Positions 61,801-64,000 of a stretch of DNA of 64,000 nt are shown piece after piece. The position numbers and the translations under genes were made by a program. A model generated the notes under the pieces. It ran no database searches. It saw nothing but the letters and a program-made list of their open reading frames with translations, and had not been told where the DNA came from. The stretch is from Tetrahymena elliotti 4EA (taxonomy: Eukaryota; Ciliophora; Oligohymenophorea; Hymenostomatida; Tetrahymenidae): the NCBI GenBank assembly GCA_000231825.2, contig JH720308.1, positions 820,110 through 884,109 on the forward strand, in the 5' to 3' direction. The first letter of the stretch is position 1. Each line of letters opens with the position of its first letter.

Positions 61801-64000
61801 ATGGAAATTTTAGAAATAAGAGAATCATAGGAACAAATTCAAACCTAGCATTATGCTAATCTTAATTTATTATAAGACTTAAAAAATGGACCAAGGGCAG
61901 GAATTTTTGCATTATAGTATAGTTAGAATAATAGTAATTTAAGAGGAAAGGATGAAGATAGAGAAGAAGAAAAGTAATAAAATGGTTCGTAAAATAATTC
62001 TAGTGATGAAGATAGGTCAAATGATGAGCTAAAGATGGCAATCAAGTTTAAGCAAGATAAATACAGAGTTGAAATAAGAAATAAAAAGAATAAGCAAACT
62101 TTATAAACTAAAAGAAAGGCGATGATGAAACAATTCTAATAACACTTATAAAATATTCAAGGAGTTAGATAATAAAGCGAAGCTAGCAAAGAAAATGAAT
62201 ATGGTTCAGCAAGTGAAGAATTTAAGCAAAACAAATTTGAAAGCAGTATCAAAAGTCTTTATGAACTGTATTAATAAGGGGATTTCGATAAAATAGAAGA
62301 AATATTGGAGGATATTTACATTTTGATGAGAATTGATAATAAATTTGCAGGAAGTACTAATCACATTCAATTTAGTTATTATTTATTAGAAATATTAAAA
62401 AATGAGAATTCTAAAAGCAACTGTTAAATTAAGTGTATGCAAATTATTTGCTCAATCTAAGACTATTTTTAATTAGAGCTTAATTAGCCTTCTATTATGA
62501 CTACTGTCTTAAATCATTAGCATTTTATTTAGATTTTATCTTCTTTGGTTTCTACTTCCATTACTTCTTCTATCAGTGTTCACAATAATGTAATTTTTGT
62601 TTTTGTTTTTTTTTAGATTTTGCTGACGCAAATTAATCATTAAAAAAACTTTGGTTTGAGAAAGAATTTATTAAGAAAGTATTAATATTTATTAATTAAT
62701 TTACAAATAATTTTGAGTTAATAGAATTTAATTCTACTACTTTAATTAATAGATTCTTTATAGCTTATATGTGTTTACTGAAAGAGATAGCAAGTTTATT
62801 GATGATATCATTAGTGAATAAATTATAGAAAAGTGTGTCAAAAACTTTGATCTTAGTTAGCAAGCGAATTTTGATTAGCAATTTGATGACACTACTTGGA
62901 TTTACTTGATAGCTGTCTATTCGAATTTAGCCTAGCATTGTAAATTCCCCAAACACCTAAATTATGTAAGTAGCTTTAAGAGTTAATGAAATGAATTTAT
63001 TTTTATTTTTTTAATGAATTAGTTTGCTACAAATATAAATTTATTCATCAATATGCTTAGACTTTAAATTGAAGATCCATAGTCAGAATAAATTTTTAAA
63101 TATTAAATTTTAAAAAGCCTTTCATTTTTAATGAGAAAAGAAAATAACTTTGTATATTTATTCAAGAATGATAATGATTATATATCGCTTATATAAGATT
63201 AAGCGAAGAAATACAGTAACAATTATTTATTGTTTTCTGAAATAATTGACATAGTTAGCTGTGTAACAAGTATTGATGATAATGAAGATTTAATATATAG
63301 ACTAATATTTAATTTTTAAGACAATACCTAGAATTAATAAAATAATTTAAATGAGTTTTTCTTATTAAGTTCAATGATGTCATGCCTTCATGAAAAGGTT
63401 GATATCAATATTGATCAAAAAATTTATTTAACCATTTTAAATATTTTGCTTTCTGGTAAAAAATGTCTTGAAAAATGTTAAGAATTCAAAATATGTAACA
63501 AATTAATTAAAATATTACAGTCTGAATAAAATGAGTAGTCATATAATACTTGCCTTGATGTTATTAGATCATATGTAATTCTTTTAGATGAAAATTAAGA
63601 ATATTAAGAAATATTTGAATTAGCAAATACAACAGAGCTACTTCTAAATTACTTTAATTAAACACATAATTTCTAAAAATAAACAATCTTACTCTAACTA
63701 TGTTTGCTTCAGCATTTCCTGTATGCTGGTGATAAAATAAAATAGTAATAAACTCACTAATATTAAGATAATCCTATAAAAACAATATTATAAAAGTACC
63801 ACTAATTAGAGTATTTAAATGAATTTTAGTATGACTCAAGTAAGTAAATATATCAAATATGCTCCTAGATAATAACCCAGTATCTTGATAATAGCTTAGA
63901 GTGATAACTATTCATAAATTTTAATAATTTACTTTATAAATAACAAATTTAATTTTACCAAATTTATTAAACTTCATCCAAAATTATAAATATTTTTACT
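61801..64000 (+). CDS. importin-alpha-like ARM protein, 5' part (runs off the window)
   Basis: The first exon (61801-62589) encodes an acidic N-terminus and an IBB-like basic segment: KFKQDKYRVEIRNKKNKQT then KRKAMMKQF near residue 90. The rest is helical in an ARM-repeat style, including LYVFTERDSKFIDDIISEQI and TTWIYLIAVYSNLAQH, which resembles the conserved TWTLSNL segment. Introns: 62590-62660, 62679-62752, 62966-63022, 63840-63894. Between the first two is a possible 18-nt exon (62661-62678, KEFIKK). A rival reading uses a GTGTTC donor at 62577 and keeps a longer exon. Importin-alpha carries NLS cargo to importin-beta. The sequence is divergent, and the repeats beyond residue 350 are hard to register. 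The 3' end is missing. Confidence 0.65.

Overview
This looks like a piece of a ciliate macronuclear chromosome, most likely Tetrahymena or a close relative. The DNA is very AT-rich. Long reading frames appear only when TAA and TAG are read as glutamine and TGA is the sole stop. Introns are short, AT-rich and of GTA...AG type. Intergenic DNA is 0.2-1.5 kb of almost pure A/T. I read every gene model by hand under this code. Exon phases add up to whole codons in all models given as complete except the GOLD protein, whose internal junctions are unresolved.

Layout: the 3' end of a gene (1-173); a CLASP-type microtubule protein (904-8272); a ULK-like kinase (9334-12139); a monoglyceride-lipase-like hydrolase (13134-14772). 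A minus-strand block follows: an LRR protein (14995-16605), an AHA1-domain Hsp90 co-chaperone (17791-18404), a tiny two-exon candidate (18955-19172) and an unknown 452-aa protein (19515-21135). Then come a p24/GOLD-like protein (from 21464), a RING-H2 protein (23124-23631), a Sen1/UPF1-type helicase (24187-27205, minus), a weak candidate gene (27397-28421, minus) and a divergent, truncated actin-related protein (28430-29797).

The most remarkable feature is the gene at 30357-33696. Its 5' part is normal (zinc-binding, then helical). Its exons then shrink to 111, 12 and 9 nt and finally to a run of 26 consecutive 3-nt exons, a 63-nt exon, seven more 3-nt exons and a normal last exon. All 33 micro-exons are exactly one codon, phase 0, flanked by AG and GTA, and separated by ordinary 44-71 nt introns.

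Downstream are a 1,867-aa type I membrane protein with repeated D-P-D-L beta-sandwich motifs (34269-40283), an unknown protein with an N-terminal Gly (41247-42650, minus), a 1,212-aa coiled-coil protein (43911-47821), a 2,250-aa Q/N-rich protein (49127-56041), an ABHD4/5-like hydrolase (57530-59339), a membrane-anchored cysteine-synthase-like enzyme (59996-61381) and the 5' part of an importin-alpha-like gene (61801 to the window end).

The genes form no operon or pathway. They are a typical mix of cytoskeletal, signalling, lipid, RNA and transport genes. I found no tRNA, rRNA, transposon or CRISPR.
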